Shown: piece by piece, positions 61,945-64,000 of the stretch
How positions within the stretch are numbered: the stretch's first letter is position 1
Layout of the letters: every line of letters starts with the position of its first letter
NCBI RefSeq assembly: GCF_003605125.1
Contig: NZ_QPQT01000006.1
Coordinates: forward strand, 186,001 to 250,000
Reading direction: 5' to 3'
Length of the DNA: 64,000 bases
Source: Shewanella algidipiscicola
GTDB taxonomy: Bacteria; Pseudomonadota; Gammaproteobacteria; Enterobacterales; Shewanellaceae
Program-made: the position numbers and the translations under genes
Notes under the pieces: generated by a model
Databases searched by the model: none
What the model saw: only the letters and a program-made list of their open reading frames with translations
Told to the model about the DNA's origin: nothing

Positions 61945-62165
61945 TATTTCACTTCATCAACATAACGAATAAAATCATTAATTCGTGTTTGATGGTCACG
62001 TGTTTGATGGTCAATAGACTTAATGATTCTCTTGAGTGTGCCAGCGACATCAATATTGCGAATGACTGCTTCTGCCCTATCACGAGTCAACAAAGACACT
62101 TTAATATCAAAAGGGAAGCCTTTATCGTGTAACGACTTGGCTAAAAAGATACGTGTGAAGTACAC
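61944..62165 (-). pseudogene. Possible N-terminal remnant of a tyrosine integrase
   Basis: A 73-residue frame beginning MYFTRIFLAKSLHDKGFPFDIKVSLLTRDRAEAVIRN resembles the N-terminal part of Shewanella/Vibrio tyrosine recombinases found beside tRNA genes, then stops. It starts about 115 bases past the tRNA-Ser 3' end and points away, the usual position for an island integrase. The catalytic domain is absent. A perfect 15-base tandem duplication (61984-62013) adds an in-frame repeat of DHQTR. Homology is from memory and needs a search. Confidence 0.4.
61984..62013 (-). repeat. 15-bp perfect tandem duplication
   Basis: CGTGTTTGATGGTCA occurs twice without a gap (61984-61998 and 61999-62013), keeping frame and giving DHQTR-DHQTR in the remnant protein. 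Confidence 0.9.
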
Positions 62166-62233
62166 ATTAATGGGGGCTCTATATAAGGTACATTGTCTGA
62201 GTCAATCCTCTCGGAAAGCATCTCAAACGCCAA

Positions 62234-62267
62234 AAACAAAAAAAGCCGTTGATAATCAACGGCTTTT
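62234..62267 (-). terminator. Terminator after tRNA-Ser
   Basis: On the minus strand AAAAGCCGTTGA-TTA-TCAACGGCTTTT is followed by further T residues, about 15 bases after the tRNA-Ser CCA. Confidence 0.9.
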
Positions 62268-62280
62268 CTCACATTTAATG

Positions 62281-62371
62281 TGGCGGAGAGATAGGGATTT
62301 GAACCCTAGATGGGCTATAAACCCATGCCGGTTTTCAAGACCGGTGCATTCGACCACTCTGCCATCTCTCC
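62281..62371 (-). tRNA. tRNA-Ser (anticodon TGA)
   Basis: On the minus strand the 91-base gene runs from GGAGAGATGGCAGAGTGG to an encoded CCA. The anticodon loop CTTGAAA between CCGGT and ACCGG gives TGA, and the long variable arm CATGGGTTTATAGCCCAT is typical of serine tRNAs. It is a common integration site, and decayed mobile DNA lies next to its 3' end. Confidence 0.97.
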
Positions 62372-62579
62372 GAACGCCGGCAATACTATAAGCATAGCGT
62401 TAAGATGTAAACCCAAATTCGTAAAATTCGTGCCACTTGTCGAAGAAATATACCGTACTACTTTTTGCCCCTGCATCTGTTGCTCATAATTCATCGGTAT
62501 ATGGCAAAATAACGAAACTTAATAGGGCGGCATCAAAATTGTGCTAACATCTGAGCATGTTTAAATAATACTCTCCAAT

Positions 62580-64000
62580 ATGAACGCGAATCCAATTGCT
62601 CCAGCTTCTCTTTCACCCAATTTTGCTATCCCATCTATTGCTAATATCGTTGCTACTCATCAAGCAAGACTGCTAGGCCAGTCTCGAACGCTCGACGCTT
62701 TCTCCCTGTTAGCCAGTACGACCGATCAGCATATGTATTTAGCCGATCAAAGTGGGATTGATAGAAAACGATTTATTCAAGCCTTGGTTGAAAGTCAGCC
62801 GCTTCATTCGGTGCAATATTTAAACCGCATAGCCCAAGATGGCCAACAAGCGCCTCAAACTAAAAGCACCCTTGTGTGGCAAGCCGAGCCAGGTGAAGAT
62901 AACCTCAGTACTACCACGCACCGTTATCGCTACCTCAGTGGCAATATTAAACGCCGCGACTTGATTGGCCACATCAGTAGTCTTGATCCACAGCATTATC
63001 ACCCTGGTGCCTTTGCTGATTGCCGTTACCTGTTTATCTGCGCTGAATCATTATGGAAACGCGAGGGCTTATGGGAGTTAGTGCTACAGACCATAGATCG
63101 CGCAGAATATGACATTCATTCTAATTGGCCCGCTATTGCACTTAACTGCAAAATTATTTTAGTCGGCAGTAGTGCGCTCTATAGCGTCTCTTATATTGAA
63201 GAGCGCCTGTTTGCCAGCCACTTCCCCCTATTAGGCGAATTAGTCAATGAACTGAGCCTGCCTGAATTTTCTGAACAAGATTACCTGCAATGGTTGGTCA
63301 CATTAGCCGATGATAAAGGGATAACCTTAACGCAATCGGCATTGGCACCGTTATTTAACTTCAGTTCACGACTGGCGGACCATCAGCAACATCTGAGCTT
63401 GTTAACGACTCCTTTGCTCCAGTTGATGGAGCAAGCCTGTGCATACAGCCAGAGCCGAGAGTTAACCGGTGCTGCAATAACGCATGCGCTGGCGCAACAA
63501 ACCCTGCGCCATAACGCCTCTCAAACGCTGTCAGCACAAAGTTTTGATGATAACTTTATTAATCTGCCGACCAACGGCACCATGATTGGTCAAATAAACG
63601 GCCTAACCGTATTGGATGCCGCCGAGTATTGCTACGGCGAGCCGGCTCGCATTACCGCGTCGGTACATTATGGTGACGGTGAGGTAGCCGATATTGAACG
63701 TAAATCTGAGCTAGGCGGTAATATTCACGCAAAAGGTTTAATGATCCTCTCCTCTTGCCTGTACCGTATTTTCGGTAAAGATGCGCCACTGCATTTAAAT
63801 GCTAATATTGTGTTTGAACAGTCTTATCAAGAAATTGATGGCGACAGCGCCTCATTAGCCGAATACTGTGCCTTAATGTCAGCTATTGCTGAACATCCAA
63901 TTGAGCAAGGTATTGCAGCCACTGGTGCAATTGACCAATTTGGTCAAGTACAGGCCATCGGCGGCGTTAATGAAAAAATTGAAGGCTTTTTTGCCCTTTG
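62580..64000 (+). CDS. lonH: Lon-like protease, LonH/YcbZ type (5' part)
   Basis: The frame is open to the window end; 473 codons are present. The C-terminal half is a Lon (S16) protease domain with catalytic Ser423 in EIDGDSASLAEYCAL and Lys466 in GGVNEKIEGFF, spaced 43 residues apart as in Lon. No Walker A is visible in the first 330 residues, as in the YcbZ group, so it is unlikely to unfold proteins with its own ATPase. The motif GGNIHAKGLMIL is typical. In E. coli ycbZ precedes fabA; the following gene is outside this window. Confidence 0.85.
   Translation, partial: MNANPIAPASLSPNFAIPSIANIVATHQARLLGQSRTLDAFSLLASTTDQHMYLADQSGIDRKRFIQALVESQPLHSVQYLNRIAQDGQQAPQTKSTLVWQAEPGEDNLSTTTHRYRYLSGNIKRRDLIGHISSLDPQHYHPGAFADCRYLFICAESLWKREGLWELVLQTIDRAEYDIHSNWPAIALNCKIILVGSSALYSVSYIEERLFASHFPLLGELVNELSLPEFSEQDYLQWLVTLADDKGITLTQSALAPLFNFSSRLADHQQHLSLLTTPLLQLMEQACAYSQSRELTGAAITHALAQQTLRHNASQTLSAQSFDDNFINLPTNGTMIGQINGLTVLDAAEYCYGEPARITASVHYGDGEVADIERKSELGGNIHAKGLMILSSCLYRIFGKDAPLHLNANIVFEQSYQEIDGDSASLAEYCALMSAIAEHPIEQGIAATGAIDQFGQVQAIGGVNEKIEGFFAL

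Overview
The window is a stretch of a gammaproteobacterial chromosome and almost certainly comes from a Shewanella species. This is inferred from the protein sequences and from gene order: an acnD/prpF-type methylcitrate cluster under a GntR regulator, a thiC-thiDE-thiF-thiS-thiG-thiH operon, prkA-yeaH-spoVR, PsrA-like and FadR-like sites upstream of fadE, and uvrY-uvrC-pgsA followed by tRNA-Gly, tRNA-Cys and tRNA-Leu. Most of it is ordinary core genome, densely coded, with no prophage, CRISPR array or intact insertion sequence.

Layout. 1-2.3 kb: end of rsxE, nth, a missed 27-residue membrane protein and gloA. 2.4-5.8 kb: a lone TonB-dependent receptor with a long AT-rich upstream region. 5.8-10.6 kb: aspS-yebC-ruvC-ruvA-ruvB (minus strand). 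10.7-13.6 kb: a sensor with three periplasmic binding domains and a degenerate GGDEF domain. 13.8-15.5 kb: cmoA-cmoB (tRNA U34 modification). 15.5-21.5 kb: a tightly packed five-gene envelope module (retropepsin-like lipoprotein, inactive transglutaminase with seven membrane helices, ATP-grasp ligase, secreted M3-peptidase relative without its zinc site, secreted DUF3541-like protein), followed by a LysR regulator. 22.6 kb: a miniature flagellar rod/hook-like protein. 23.1-29.9 kb: thiamine operon with a TPP riboswitch. 30.3-34.5 kb: hemolysin-III protein, DTW protein, a possible small ORF, def, an alkyltransferase-like protein, a DUF3108 protein and a class II amidotransferase. 34.7-41.2 kb: fadE, hda, a DUF2066 protein, uracil permease, grxD. 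41.4-47.4 kb: sodB, prkA-yeaH-spoVR, rplY. 47.5-49.7 kb: a MepK-like endopeptidase and an LdtD-like L,D-transpeptidase. 50.1-53.7 kb: three tRNAs, pgsA, uvrC, uvrY. 54.1-61 kb: prpF, acnD, prpC, prpB, gntR with operator-like palindromes. 61.4-62.4 kb: decayed IS91-type transposase and a probable integrase remnant beside tRNA-Ser. 62.6 kb to the end: a Lon-like protease of the LonH/YcbZ type, cut by the window edge.

The best candidate for a poorly described system is the 15.5-21.5 kb module. Its first three families are known to co-occur, but here they are joined by two secreted proteins. Two of the five members (the transglutaminase-like protein and the M3 relative) have lost their catalytic residues while the reading frames are intact. 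This suggests a binding or scaffolding apparatus built round one active ligase and one active protease. Its substrate cannot be read from the sequence.
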